From: JAZDLC01 sp043802345
GTDB taxonomy: Bacteria > Planctomycetota > B15-G4 > JADJEK01
Reading direction: 5' to 3'
NCBI GenBank assembly: GCA_043802345.1
Contig: JAZDLC010000258.1
Span: 1 to 55,660, forward strand
Length of the DNA stretch: 55,660 nucleotides
Below, one piece after another: positions 41,034 to 49,747 of this stretch. Under the pieces are notes generated by a model. That model was not told the DNA's origin and made no database searches. It saw only the letters and a program-made list of their open reading frames with translations. Each line of letters begins with the position of its first letter. The stretch's first letter is position 1. The position numbers were made by a program, and so were the translations under genes.

Positions 41034-41564
41034 TCACCCCACCGACGTGATCTTCACCCCGTAGTACTCGTCCACCACCACGATCTCGCCCATGGCAACG
41101 CGCTTGCCGTGGACATACATGGAGACTGGTGAGTCCGCGGTGTTGTCGAGTTCGACCACGGAACCGGGACCCAGCTGGAGAATTTCGTGGATGGAGAGAG
41201 TGGACTTCCCCAGCTCCACGCTCACCGGAACCTTGAGGTCGTAGATCCGGTCCAGTGGCAGATTGGCGTGTCCCAGGCCGCCACTGACTTCCGGAAACCG
41301 CACGGGGGAGGCTTCCGCCACCTGCTGTTCCATCCTTGCTGCGCCCGCCAGTTCGAATTCCCGCACGGCCTCGTCAGCCAGGCCGTCTTCTGGCGCGGCG
41401 CCGACGGCAGGCCCGTCGTCCGACCCGTCTGCGGATTCCACGGCCGCCTCCCCAGCCTCCTCGGCAGCCACCTCGGCCGCCAGCTGTTCCCATTCCGCCC
41501 GCGAGGCAGGGAGTTCGGCGTCCTGACCCTCACCTTCGGCTGATATACTCTGCTCGTCGCTCAT
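41034..41564 (-). CDS. fliN: Flagellar motor switch protein FliN
   Basis: 176 residues from ATG 41564, chosen for AAGGAG five bases upstream and the ATGA overlap with fliM. The last ~75 residues are a SpoA domain: LDRIYDLKVPVSVELGKSTL, EILQLGPGSVVELD and a final GEIVVVDEYYGVKI. They form the base of the C-ring that sets the direction of rotation and binds FliH for export. The first ~100 residues are Glu/Ala-rich, acidic and probably disordered, longer than in many FliN proteins. It is the last gene of the operon within this window and ends 17 bases from the convergent sulfatase-like gene. Confidence 0.92.
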   Translation of the reverse strand: MSDEQSISAEGEGQDAELPASRAEWEQLAAEVAAEEAGEAAVESADGSDDGPAVGAAPEDGLADEAVREFELAGAARMEQQVAEASPVRFPEVSGGLGHANLPLDRIYDLKVPVSVELGKSTLSIHEILQLGPGSVVELDNTADSPVSMYVHGKRVAMGEIVVVDEYYGVKITSVG

Positions 41565-42574
41565 ATCGACTCCTTCACTTCTGTGCGTTCGGTGATGCGG
41601 ATCGCCAGCCTCGTTCGGGACCTGCCCGGAGAACACATGAATTCGGTCTTCTCGCCAATCATGACTTCGAGCGGCTCCCCGATCCTGCGATCCAGAACCA
41701 GGACATCTCCTGGTGAAAGACTGCTGAATTCACCCAGGTCGACGATCGCCTGCCCCAGGCGCGCGGACACGGTCATCTTCATGGAGCGCACGAACTTCTC
41801 AAGACGGCGGTCAACCTCCTCCGGCCGCCCCGGCTGGGCATCCCCCTCGTCCGGCGTCAGCAGACTCATGACTGACGCATGCTGCACCACCAGGGCCAGC
41901 ATTCCTCCCTCTTCTCCATCTCTCAGGTCGGTCGCCAGCAGGACCACGTTGTCCGTTCCCCGCATCAGGCGGGTGGGCGCCTGATTCAGGCGTTCGAGAT
42001 CAATGCTGTACGCCAGATCCGGGCCCTTGCCGGTGCGACGCCCCCGCATCAGCTGATTCACTCTCCGCAGCAACCCGGCCACGAAGGGGCGCAGGGCGGA
42101 ACGGCTGATCTCCCCGATCGGGGACGGCGGCCTGTCCTCCTCTCTCTCCTCCTCGGACGGCTCCTCTCCCTCCTCGGGCTCACGCTTCTTCCACCCCAGC
42201 AGGAATCCGATCAGGAACCGCTGCAGCTCATCGTCCAGCACCAGGACCGCGCGCTCTCCGGTGTTGGCCCGGAGTGGAATGAACCAGCCGTCCTCGCTGA
42301 GTTCCGTCACGGCGGCCCCGAATGAGAGAACCTCCACGTCCCTTGCCTCGCCGCCCGTGGGCGCTCGGGTGTGGCTGGAGAGAGTCTCCTTCATTCGCCT
42401 GGAGAAGCGAATCGAGAACAACCGAAGCTCCTCCAGAATCCGGCCGCTGGGAGGAGCCGGCCTGCGGAAGTCGCGACTCCTGACGGAGCGGTTCCGGTCG
42501 CTCTTGCGGCGCCCTCCGAGAATCGGACCAACCGCGAGTTTCCTTTCGTACATCATCCGGGAAGCCTCGGTCAC
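41561..42574 (-). CDS. fliM: Flagellar motor switch protein FliM, divergent
   Basis: 337 residues from GTG 42574, which overlaps the fliL stop (GTGA). Twin ATGs at 42556/42553 with GAGG eight bases ahead are also good starts and would drop six or seven residues. The middle domain is poorly conserved but collinear with FliM (RRVNQLMRG..., LALVVQHASVMSLL). The C-terminal SpoA domain is clear (LGQAIVDLGEFSSLSPGDVLVLDRR..., RTRLAIRITE). The usual N-terminal CheY-binding helix (LSQxEIDALL) is not seen. A Glu-rich insert is present near residues 125-150. Identity rests on the SpoA domain and on its place between fliL and fliN. Confidence 0.85.
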   Translation of the reverse strand: MTEASRMMYERKLAVGPILGGRRKSDRNRSVRSRDFRRPAPPSGRILEELRLFSIRFSRRMKETLSSHTRAPTGGEARDVEVLSFGAAVTELSEDGWFIPLRANTGERAVLVLDDELQRFLIGFLLGWKKREPEEGEEPSEEEREEDRPPSPIGEISRSALRPFVAGLLRRVNQLMRGRRTGKGPDLAYSIDLERLNQAPTRLMRGTDNVVLLATDLRDGEEGGMLALVVQHASVMSLLTPDEGDAQPGRPEEVDRRLEKFVRSMKMTVSARLGQAIVDLGEFSSLSPGDVLVLDRRIGEPLEVMIGEKTEFMCSPGRSRTRLAIRITERTEVKESI

Positions 42575-43089
42575 TGCAGCACGAACTCGAGGAAGAAGAC
42601 ATCCACCACGCGCCGTGTGGTGCCAGCGAAGATCCCCTCGTTGATGTGGTCCTTGATGCGCGTCTGCACGAACTCCTTGCTGGCCCCGCCGGTCAAGGAT
42701 CGCTCATCCATGGAAGACAGGATCTTGATCAGCTGGTCCTGAACCCTGGGCAGCAGCTTGTTGATGTCGTCCTCCTCCCCTTTCTTCCCGCCCAGCTCGA
42801 TCTCGAGAGTGATTGTCGCCTGGAGCAGCGCGTGCTGGCCCGCTCCCACGACGTTCACCAGGATCTGGGGAACCGGCAGTTCGAATGTCTCCCTGACCAC
42901 CGGATGGTGTTCGGCGATTGCGTTCTTGTCCGTTCCCGCGTCCGGGAAGGCGAGAATGCCAACCGCCACGGAGCTACCCACGCAGAAAAGGACCGATCCG
43001 ACGAAGGCCACCAGGTTCTTCCTGGAACGGCCATCGCTTCCCGGGCTTTCCGAGTTCTCGCTCCGCTTCTTGTCGGCCTCGTCAGCCAT
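42571..43089 (-). CDS. fliL: Flagellar basal-body stator-associated protein FliL
   Basis: 172 residues: a short charged cytoplasmic start, one span (~25-48, NLVAFVGSVLFCVGSSVAVG) and a periplasmic domain with FELPVPQILVNVVGAGQHALLQATITLEI-type strands, then a RIKDHINEGIFAGTTRRV helix and a final DVFFLEFVLQ strand, as in FliL. It supports the stator around the motor. It lies 1 base after the MotE-like gene and overlaps fliM by 4. Confidence 0.9.
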   Translation of the reverse strand: MADEADKKRSENSESPGSDGRSRKNLVAFVGSVLFCVGSSVAVGILAFPDAGTDKNAIAEHHPVVRETFELPVPQILVNVVGAGQHALLQATITLEIELGGKKGEEDDINKLLPRVQDQLIKILSSMDERSLTGGASKEFVQTRIKDHINEGIFAGTTRRVVDVFFLEFVLQ

Positions 43090-43090
43090 C

Positions 43091-43897
43091 TCACTTCTCT
43101 CCTTTCACCTGCCCGGCTCGTGGTTTCAGGATTCCCAGCATTCGCTCGGTAATGTCCGCCGCCAGTTCCGCGGGCATCCCCGCCAGGATCTTGCCGGCCT
43201 CCCTGGCCTTGATGAACGAGAGGATCAGGGCCGCCTTGTCCGGCTCCTTCTCCAGGAGCAGGGCCGCCGCCTTGTCGGACGTCATCTTCTCGATATCCGC
43301 CGCCAGGGCCTCGATGTTCGACCTCTCGATCTCGGTCATGGTCAGGGCACGGTCTGCCATCGCGCCCTTCTGTTCAGACAGGACCATCTGCTCACCCTTC
43401 AGCGACTTGTCCTTCTCCTCCAGATCCTCCTCCCGCCGGTTGAGCTCATCCCAGCGGTGATTCAGGTCTGCGCGAACCAGATCGAGGTCCTTTTCCTCTC
43501 TCGTCACCCGGGCCACCCGTTCCCGGAGTTCGGCCCTGGCCTGCTCCAGTTCCTCGAACAGCAGACGGACCTCCTCGGCCGAGAAGGGCGACGGGAGCGA
43601 GATGTCCGGCATCAGCCCGGACTGCGACGCTTCCCTCCGGGAGGGGTGCCCGCGCGAACCTGGCCCGGTCTCGGCCGGAACCTTCGGAGCCGGCTGGGAT
43701 GACGCCAGCAGCTCATGAAGTTCGTCCATGTTGGTCTCCGCGACCTCCATCCCGACCAGCGGACCCAAGTACGCCTTGTTCAGCTTCCCCTGAACTCCGA
43801 GCGTACCCACCAGCCCGGCGGAGAAGAGGCCGACCGCTCCGCCGGCCAGCATCACGAACCGGATAATCTGGTTTCCCTTGCCTGGACTGTCACTCAT
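43091..43897 (-). CDS. MotE-like flagellar protein (single span, coiled coil, MgtE-N-like tail)
   Basis: 268 residues. One span lies near residues 11-35 (IIRFVMLAGGAVGLFSAGLV). A long coiled coil is predicted by heptads of E/L/R between ~105 and 175. The C-terminal ~85 residues resemble the MgtE intracellular N-domain fold (TSDKAAALLLEKEPDKAALI, KAREAGKILAGMPAELAADI). MotE proteins with this layout support the stator protein MotB in some epsilonproteobacteria, and similar proteins occur in many flagellar operons. It overlaps fliJ by 8 bases and precedes fliL. FliK is an alternative by position, but the domains do not fit it. Confidence 0.72.
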   Translation of the reverse strand: MSDSPGKGNQIIRFVMLAGGAVGLFSAGLVGTLGVQGKLNKAYLGPLVGMEVAETNMDELHELLASSQPAPKVPAETGPGSRGHPSRREASQSGLMPDISLPSPFSAEEVRLLFEELEQARAELRERVARVTREEKDLDLVRADLNHRWDELNRREEDLEEKDKSLKGEQMVLSEQKGAMADRALTMTEIERSNIEALAADIEKMTSDKAAALLLEKEPDKAALILSFIKAREAGKILAGMPAELAADITERMLGILKPRAGQVKGEK

Positions 43898-44390
43898 CAG
43901 AATCCTCCATCATCCCGCCCTCACCGCTGGCCCGGACCCGAGCCGTGGTTTCGGCGAATCTGCGCAGCGCCACCTCGTCCGCGCTCTTCTGTTCCGCTCT
44001 CCGAAGTCCGACCGCCTCCGCTTCGGCGCGCCGTTCTTCCAGGCGCTCCAATGAAAGCGACTTCCTCCGGGCTTCCTGATACTCCTGCCGGGCCCGAATC
44101 CGCTGCTCCTGTTTCTTCTCAAACTGGAGCTTCAGCATCTCCCACTGCCGTTCGCAGAACCGCACCTGTCGGGCCACGGATCTCAGCGCCTCGACCGTGA
44201 CTCTCCCGGCGCCGACTTGCTGCCGGAAGCCGTCGTGGGCGCCGTTCATGACACCTTTGCCCCGCTCGCACCGATCCTCGGCTTCCTGCTCTTTCCGCAC
44301 GGCGATGCCGAACTCCTGGCGGCTGGCCGCCTCCTGGTAGCGCCTGATCTCCAGCAGGCGCACGAGCTTGCGCATGTTGCGGCCGCTCAT
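43890..44390 (-). CDS. fliJ: Flagellar export protein FliJ
   Basis: 166 residues, almost wholly helical and charged, forming a long antiparallel coiled coil as in FliJ (KLVRLLEIRRYQEAASRQEF at the start, ERQWEMLKLQFEKKQEQRI in the middle). FliJ sits in the centre of the FliI ATPase ring and links it to the export gate. The ATG overlaps the fliI stop by 4 bases. Sequence in this family is poorly conserved, so the call uses length, fold and its place after fliI. Confidence 0.85.
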   Translation of the reverse strand: MSGRNMRKLVRLLEIRRYQEAASRQEFGIAVRKEQEAEDRCERGKGVMNGAHDGFRQQVGAGRVTVEALRSVARQVRFCERQWEMLKLQFEKKQEQRIRARQEYQEARRKSLSLERLEERRAEAEAVGLRRAEQKSADEVALRRFAETTARVRASGEGGMMEDSDE

Positions 44391-45718
44391 GACTTGTCTC
44401 CGACCGCCCGCTCCAGCGCCGACAGGGTCTCCTTGAACGAGCTGGGCTTCGAGAGGTCCTGCTTGAGAAACTGTTCCAGCCGGGCAATCTTGCGCACCGA
44501 CTCGTCCACCAGCGGATCCGCGCCTTCCTTGTACGCGCCCACGTCGATCAGGTCCTTGTGGTCACGATGCACTGCCAACAGCCTGCGAAACTTCTCCGCG
44601 GCCGATTTCTGGGCGTCGCCGATCAGGTTCGGCATGAGCCTGGACACGCTGCCCAGCACGTCCACGGAGGGGAAGTGGCCTCTCTCCGCCAGGGCGCGGG
44701 ACAGGACGATATGTCCGTCGAGAAGCGAGCGAATCGAGTCCGCCACGGGATCGTTCAGGTCGTCCCCTTCCACCAGCACGGTGTAGATTCCCGTAATGCT
44801 CCCGTCGCGATAGTTCCCCGGTCTCTCCACGAGACGGGGAAGCTCGCTGAACAGCGAGGGCGGGTACCCCTTGGATGTCGGCGGCTCGCCCAGGGCCAGG
44901 CCGACCTGCCGGGCGGCCGCGCCGAAACGGGTGAGCGAGTCCATCACCAGCAGCACGTCGTGACCGGCGTCCTTGAACGACTCCGCGATGGAGGTCGCCA
45001 CGAATGGAGCCTTCAATCGCTGGAGTGGCGGCGCGTCCGAGGGCGCGGCGACGACCACCGACCGCTTGAGGCCGTCCGGACCCAACGACTCCCGGACGAA
45101 GTCGTAGACCTCTCGCCCGCGCTCGCCAATGAGGCCGATGACCGTGACGTCCGCCTGGGAGCGGGACGCCAGCGCGCCGAGGATGGTGCTCTTGCCGACG
45201 CCCGCGCCGGCGAAGATGCCGATCCGCTGCCCCTTGCCGAGGGTCAGCAACCCGTCGAGCGCCCTGATTCCAGTCTCGCACACATCGACGATCGGCATCC
45301 GCTCCGCCGGTGGGGGCGCCGCCCGGTGCACGGCAACCCTGCGGCAATCGACGAGCGCCGGCCCCCCATCCTGAGGCCGCCCGATTCCATCGAGCACCCG
45401 TCCGAGCAGCGCCTCTCCCGCCGGCGCGGACATCCGCCGCGAGAGCGCGCGCACCCTCGCGCCCGGACCCACCCCCTGGAGATCCGAGAGCGGCATCAGC
45501 ACCGTGGTGCCGTCCTTGAATCCGATCGCCTCGGCCTGGATCGTCTCCCCCGACTGATTCTCGATCGCGCAGAGTTCTCCCAGGGTGATCGAGAGCCCTC
45601 TGCACTCGGCCGTGATCCCGATGATCTGAGTGACCGCCCCCTCGGCCGCATAGGCCGGGAACTTTTCCACGAGGTCGATGTACCCGCTCAGGTCGATCCT
45701 GGAGGTCTCAGCAGTCAT
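44387..45718 (-). CDS. fliI: Flagellar type III export ATPase FliI
   Basis: 443 residues from ATG 45718, chosen for GGAGGAGG five bases upstream. Walker A is GAGVGKST (171-178), Walker B VLLVMDSLTRFG, and the FliI-type segments LALGEPPTSKGYPPSLFSEL and GSITGIYTVLVEGDDLNDPV are present. It is a hexameric ATPase, related to the F1 beta subunit, that powers the entry of flagellar proteins into the export gate. It overlaps fliH by 11 bases and fliJ by 4. Confidence 0.96.
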   Translation of the reverse strand: MTAETSRIDLSGYIDLVEKFPAYAAEGAVTQIIGITAECRGLSITLGELCAIENQSGETIQAEAIGFKDGTTVLMPLSDLQGVGPGARVRALSRRMSAPAGEALLGRVLDGIGRPQDGGPALVDCRRVAVHRAAPPPAERMPIVDVCETGIRALDGLLTLGKGQRIGIFAGAGVGKSTILGALASRSQADVTVIGLIGERGREVYDFVRESLGPDGLKRSVVVAAPSDAPPLQRLKAPFVATSIAESFKDAGHDVLLVMDSLTRFGAAARQVGLALGEPPTSKGYPPSLFSELPRLVERPGNYRDGSITGIYTVLVEGDDLNDPVADSIRSLLDGHIVLSRALAERGHFPSVDVLGSVSRLMPNLIGDAQKSAAEKFRRLLAVHRDHKDLIDVGAYKEGADPLVDESVRKIARLEQFLKQDLSKPSSFKETLSALERAVGDKS

Positions 45719-46427
45719 TCTGACCTCCTCCCAGAAGCGCGCTGGTGATCCGCTGCAGCTCCCGTTCCAGGTCAATGTTGACCTGCCGCATGTCGCAGTG
45801 AATCTCGCAGGCGAACGGCTTCAGCGCCCGGTCGACCTCGATCCGAATCCGCGCCCCCTGGTCTTGTCGTTCCGCGAGGACCTCTCTCACCACCGCTTCG
45901 TGGTCCGATCCGATGCGAACCACGAGGCGCTTCTTCTCCAGCACACCGCAGGAGACCTTTGCCAGTCCGTCCCGGATCAAACTCGCGAGGTCGACGCCGT
46001 TCTCTTCGGAGGCCTTTCCAACCACCTTCCGGGTCGCCGCCAGCGCGAGGCGCACCAACTGCGGCTCGAGACCTCGGACCTCCTCGGCGAACCGCCGCTC
46101 CAGGTTCGTCGCCTCGCTCTCGATCCGCTTCATCAGCTCCTCGAAGCGCCCGACCGCGACAGCCCAATCAGGCGCGGGCGTATCGATCCTCGCGCCCTCA
46201 GGGAAGGAGGTGGCCGCCGGAGTCTCCGAGAACCCCGGAGGAACCGTGTCGTCCGCGTCCCTGGCCGATCGATCCTCCATCGGGTGGCCGGCGGCTTCTC
46301 GCTGCTCGAACTGCTGATGCTCCGCTCCGCCGGGGTTGCGTCGCCGCACCGGCAGAGGACGGTTCGGCAGGCGAATGGCCGCCGGAGGCTGGATGAATCG
46401 AATGCGCAGGTCAGGTGACAAGCTCAT
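45708..46427 (-). CDS. fliH: Flagellar assembly protein FliH
   Basis: 239 residues. A variable, probably disordered first third is followed by a helical region (FEELMKRIESEATNLERRF, QLVRLALAATRKVVGKA) and a FliH/V-ATPase E-subunit-like end (KKRLVVRIGSDHEAVVREVL, ALKPFACEIHCDMRQVNIDL, LERELQRI). It regulates FliI and tethers it to FliN at the C-ring. The first ATG touches its GGGGAGG; a TTG two codons later would have better spacing. It overlaps fliG by 17 bases. Confidence 0.85.
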   Translation of the reverse strand: MSLSPDLRIRFIQPPAAIRLPNRPLPVRRRNPGGAEHQQFEQREAAGHPMEDRSARDADDTVPPGFSETPAATSFPEGARIDTPAPDWAVAVGRFEELMKRIESEATNLERRFAEEVRGLEPQLVRLALAATRKVVGKASEENGVDLASLIRDGLAKVSCGVLEKKRLVVRIGSDHEAVVREVLAERQDQGARIRIEVDRALKPFACEIHCDMRQVNIDLERELQRITSALLGGGQNDC

Positions 46428-47418
46428 CCTCCCCGCCCGAGGCGTACTGGATCTCGCCCCTCTGAATCAGATCCCGGGCCACGCCGGCCATCTCCTGCTG
46501 GGCCTGCCTGACCTCCGACAGTCGCACAGCGCCCATGGTCTCCCGCTCCTCGCTGACCCGATCCTGGGTACGCTTCGAGACATTCCCGAGCAGGAAAATG
46601 GTCGCCTCCGGGCTCGCGCCCTTGAGAGCGGTCGCCAGGATCTTGGTGTCGATTCCACCGAGAACCCGCTGGACCTCGCGCGGGCCGAGCTTCACCAGGT
46701 CGTCGAAGGTGAATAGTTGCTCGCGCACTCGCTGGGCCTTCTCCGGATCGTTCAGTTCGAGGTTCATCAGCAGGTTCTGCTGCGCCTCCTCGTCGAATCG
46801 ATTGAGGATCGTCGCCACGGTCTTGAGCCTCTCGTTCTCGGGAGACGGCTCCCCTACCGACTCCAGCATCTTCGATTTCTCCGCGGCCGCGTCGAGCAAC
46901 TCCGTGACCAACTCCTTCGGCGGCCGCCGCATGGTGACCATCCGCTCGATCACGTCCTGCTGCAGCTCCTCCGGCATTTTCGGCAGCACCGTCGCCGCAA
47001 CGCTCGAGTTGATCTCGAGCAAGATCGTGGCCACGGCCTGGGGATGCTCATCGTTCAGGACGAACGCCAGGGATTGCCCGTCCAGCCGCTCCAGCACCGC
47101 CTTGGCGTGCTCGCCGCGGTCCTGCGATCCGACCTGATCGGCGATCGTCTCCCCCTCGGCCCCCAGCGCTTCGTTCAGCAGGGCGCAGACGTCAGTCGAT
47201 CCGAGCAGTGCACCGTCTGATTTCAGCATGTCGGTGTGGAACTGCCGCAGCAGCCCCTCCTGCTCAGCATGGGGCACGAAGACGTCCGTCATGGAGGCCA
47301 GCGCCTGGATCACCACCTGGCGGAACATCTCCGGAAGGGCCTTCAGAAGACCCGCGGCGGTGCTGCGGTCCAGCGTGAGCAGCAGCGTGGCAACCTTCTC
47401 TGGTCCGCTGTGGCCCAT
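46411..47418 (-). CDS. fliG: Flagellar motor switch protein FliG
   Basis: 335 residues, normal length. The three FliG domains are present: the FliF-binding N-domain (~1-95), the middle domain with the EHPQ motif (DEHPQAVATILLEI near 120-135) and the C-domain with FTFDDLVKLGPREVQRVLGG, ATALKGASPEATIFLLGNVS and KRTQDRVSEERETMGAVR, which holds the charged torque helix. The ATG lies in TGATG, sharing one base with the fliF stop. Confidence 0.95.
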   Translation of the reverse strand: MGHSGPEKVATLLLTLDRSTAAGLLKALPEMFRQVVIQALASMTDVFVPHAEQEGLLRQFHTDMLKSDGALLGSTDVCALLNEALGAEGETIADQVGSQDRGEHAKAVLERLDGQSLAFVLNDEHPQAVATILLEINSSVAATVLPKMPEELQQDVIERMVTMRRPPKELVTELLDAAAEKSKMLESVGEPSPENERLKTVATILNRFDEEAQQNLLMNLELNDPEKAQRVREQLFTFDDLVKLGPREVQRVLGGIDTKILATALKGASPEATIFLLGNVSKRTQDRVSEERETMGAVRLSEVRQAQQEMAGVARDLIQRGEIQYASGGEDELVT

Positions 47419-48959
47419 CAGTTCACCTCTCCGCCACTGATCCAGGTCCGGAGCACCCGACTCGCCGCACGCGGATCAGAGGCCACGCTCTGCCGCACGA
47501 GATCCTCGAGACCCGGCACGAGGGCCGGCTCTTCTTTCACTTGCGGTTCGTGCTCATGCTCCGAGCCCGGCGACGCGGCAGTCCTGTGATGCTCGACGTG
47601 ATCCACGCTCTTTTCGGCCACGGCCGGCCGCTTCCGATCCACGGCCCTGAGCACCTTCATCAACAGGAAGAGCGCCCCGAGAATGCCGACAATCTGCACT
47701 CCCCTCTCGAGCAGCATCGGCAGCATCGACGCGCCGCCGTCCTCGTCCAGGGGCAGTTCTCCGCCGCCCACTTCGAACTCGTGCACCATCGAGCTCAGCG
47801 TGTCGGAACGGCTCTCATCGAACATGACCGCGGCCTTCACCAGATCCTCGATTTCCTGCAGGCGATCTTCGTGGTCAGTGTGCACGACCAGGCTGACCGA
47901 AAGCCGCTTCACCCTGGGGGTGTTGATGTCCTCGCTCCGCACCGACTTGCCGAACGCGTACTTGCTCGTGATCTTCTCATCGGTCTCCGAAAGCAAGCCG
48001 CCGCCCGACGGGAGGCTGAGCCCGTCCTGGATCTTCGCTCCGGTTCCGACCTCCCCGCCTATGCCGCTGGTGGCCGGTTCCGAGTTGCGGTTCTCCACGG
48101 TCTCCTCAACCACTGTTCCCTTCGGGTCAACTGTCTCGGTGGTCTGTTTGATCTGCTGGAACTCAACCTCGGCCGCCACCCTCACATCGGCCTTGATGTG
48201 CATCCGGTCCAGTTGATCCTGCGCCTGCTTCCGTCTATTCTCTCCCTCCTGCAGCTGGAGCTTCTGCAGCTTGTCGCCATATGCAGCCACCGAGCCGTCG
48301 CTCCCCTCGTCGCTCAGCAGGCGCATCTTGGAGTCCATCACCTTCACGTCGCTGCTGTCCAACCCCTCCACCGCCCCGGAGATCAGATGGGCGATCGCCA
48401 GCACGTTCTCCTCGGAGAGACTGCGCCCGCTCCGGACCTTCACGATGACCGACGCCTTCGGCTTCTGGTCGTTGCTCAGGAAGGCGGAGCGCTTCGGTCG
48501 CGTGATATTGACTGTCGCCTTCTCTACGGCGTCGAAGCTCTGGATATCGCGCGCCAGAGCCCCCTGCAGCGCCCGGCGGAAGGTGACGTTCTGGACGAAG
48601 TCGGACACTCCGAACGTGGATTTGTCGAACAGCTCCCAACCAGATCCCGATCCCTGCGGCAGGCCTCCGGCCGAGACCAGCATGCGCATCTCGGAGATCT
48701 TCTGCCTGGGAACGAAGATATCCCGCCCGCCGCCGCGAACCTCCGCGGGCACTCCGGCGCCTCGCACCTCCTCGACCACCTGGGACGCGTCGCTGGGATC
48801 GAGATTGCCGAACAGAAGGGCGTAGTCGGGGCGCGTCGAGAGGTAGATCGACCCGCCGATGCCCAGCAGCACTACCAGGGCACTGAGCACGCCCAGGGCC
48901 CGCTGCGCGGGAGTGCCGCCGGTCCAGATCTCCACTAGCTGGGCAAACAGTTGTTTCAC
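47418..48959 (-). CDS. fliF: Flagellar MS-ring protein FliF
   Basis: 513 residues with spans near 22-43 and ~425-445. Ring-building motifs are present: YALLFGNLDPSDASQVVEEV, FVQNVTFRRALQGALARDIQ, ATVNITRPKRSAFLSNDQKP, PKASVIVKVRSGRSLSEENV and VKVMDSKMRLLSD. The C-terminal tail (GLEDLVRQSVASDPRAASRV) is the FliG-binding helix. It forms the inner-membrane ring on which the motor is built. It lies 37 bases after fliE, the largest gap in the operon. Confidence 0.95.
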   Translation of the reverse strand: MKQLFAQLVEIWTGGTPAQRALGVLSALVVLLGIGGSIYLSTRPDYALLFGNLDPSDASQVVEEVRGAGVPAEVRGGGRDIFVPRQKISEMRMLVSAGGLPQGSGSGWELFDKSTFGVSDFVQNVTFRRALQGALARDIQSFDAVEKATVNITRPKRSAFLSNDQKPKASVIVKVRSGRSLSEENVLAIAHLISGAVEGLDSSDVKVMDSKMRLLSDEGSDGSVAAYGDKLQKLQLQEGENRRKQAQDQLDRMHIKADVRVAAEVEFQQIKQTTETVDPKGTVVEETVENRNSEPATSGIGGEVGTGAKIQDGLSLPSGGGLLSETDEKITSKYAFGKSVRSEDINTPRVKRLSVSLVVHTDHEDRLQEIEDLVKAAVMFDESRSDTLSSMVHEFEVGGGELPLDEDGGASMLPMLLERGVQIVGILGALFLLMKVLRAVDRKRPAVAEKSVDHVEHHRTAASPGSEHEHEPQVKEEPALVPGLEDLVRQSVASDPRAASRVLRTWISGGEVN

Positions 48960-48996
48960 GAGGTCTTTCCGAGATTCTCGAATTCAGGACGTTCTG

Positions 48997-49308
48997 CTAG
49001 ACCGGCATCCTCTGGATCTCCTGGTATGCGTCGACCAGGCGGTTGCGGACTTCCACCAGCATGCGGAAGGAAAGGTCGGCCTCCGTCATCGCCAGCATCA
49101 CCGAGTGGATGTCAGTCGGCTCTCCTCGGGCCATCTGATTCACCAGCTCATCCGACTTGACACTGGTCTGGTTGGCCTCGTTCACCAGTTCCTTGAAGAT
49201 CGCCTTGAACCCCCCGGACCCACCAGATCCCCCGGAGTCCTGGGCGGGCAACTTCAGGCCGATCTGCTCCGACCCGGTCAGCGCATGGCCGATTCCCTGC
49301 ACACTCAT
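48997..49308 (-). CDS. fliE: Flagellar hook-basal body complex protein FliE
   Basis: 103 residues, typical. A Gly/Ser-rich start is followed by helices FKAIFKELVNEANQTSVKSD and DIHSVMLAMTEADLSFRMLV, ending in RNRLVDAYQEIQRMPV, as in FliE. It joins the MS ring to the proximal rod. It is 3 bases after flgC. Confidence 0.95.
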   Translation of the reverse strand: MSVQGIGHALTGSEQIGLKLPAQDSGGSGGSGGFKAIFKELVNEANQTSVKSDELVNQMARGEPTDIHSVMLAMTEADLSFRMLVEVRNRLVDAYQEIQRMPV

Positions 49309-49311
49309 CGT

Positions 49312-49737
49312 CTATCTCCCAATCTGCAGCGCCGACTCGAACATCGACTTGAAGGACTTGGCCGTCTTCACGTTCGCCTCGTAGGCACGCATCGATTCCA
49401 TGAGATCGACCATCTCGAAGATCATGTCGACGTTCGGCATGGCCACATAGCCGTCCTTATCCGCCAGCGGGTGGCCGGGATCCTGCACCATGCGGAAGTC
49501 GCTCATGTCGGAAACCACATCGGAGACTTCCACTTCCGGAAGTCGATCGGTCTGCCCCCCGATGCGCTTCATGATCGACCGGAAGAGAACCTCCTGCCGG
49601 CGATACGGGCCGCCCTGCTCGGTCCTGAGCGTGTGCGCATTCGCGATGTTGGCGGCGACGACCTCCATCCTTCTCTGTTCGGCGTTCATGCCGGAGCCGG
49701 CGATGTCAAGGGCGCGAAAAGCGTTCATGCTGGTCAT
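49312..49737 (-). CDS. flgC: Flagellar basal-body rod protein FlgC
   Basis: 141 residues with the rod-protein N-terminal motif (ALDIAGSGMNAEQRRMEVVA, ANIANA), the FlgC HPLADKDGYVAMPNVDM segment, and the C-terminal MVDLMESMRAYEANVKTAKS helix. It builds the proximal rod and is exported by the flagellar type III system. It is 10 bases after flgB. Confidence 0.96.
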   Translation of the reverse strand: MTSMNAFRALDIAGSGMNAEQRRMEVVAANIANAHTLRTEQGGPYRRQEVLFRSIMKRIGGQTDRLPEVEVSDVVSDMSDFRMVQDPGHPLADKDGYVAMPNVDMIFEMVDLMESMRAYEANVKTAKSFKSMFESALQIGR

Positions 49738-49747
49738 GATTCAGGTC

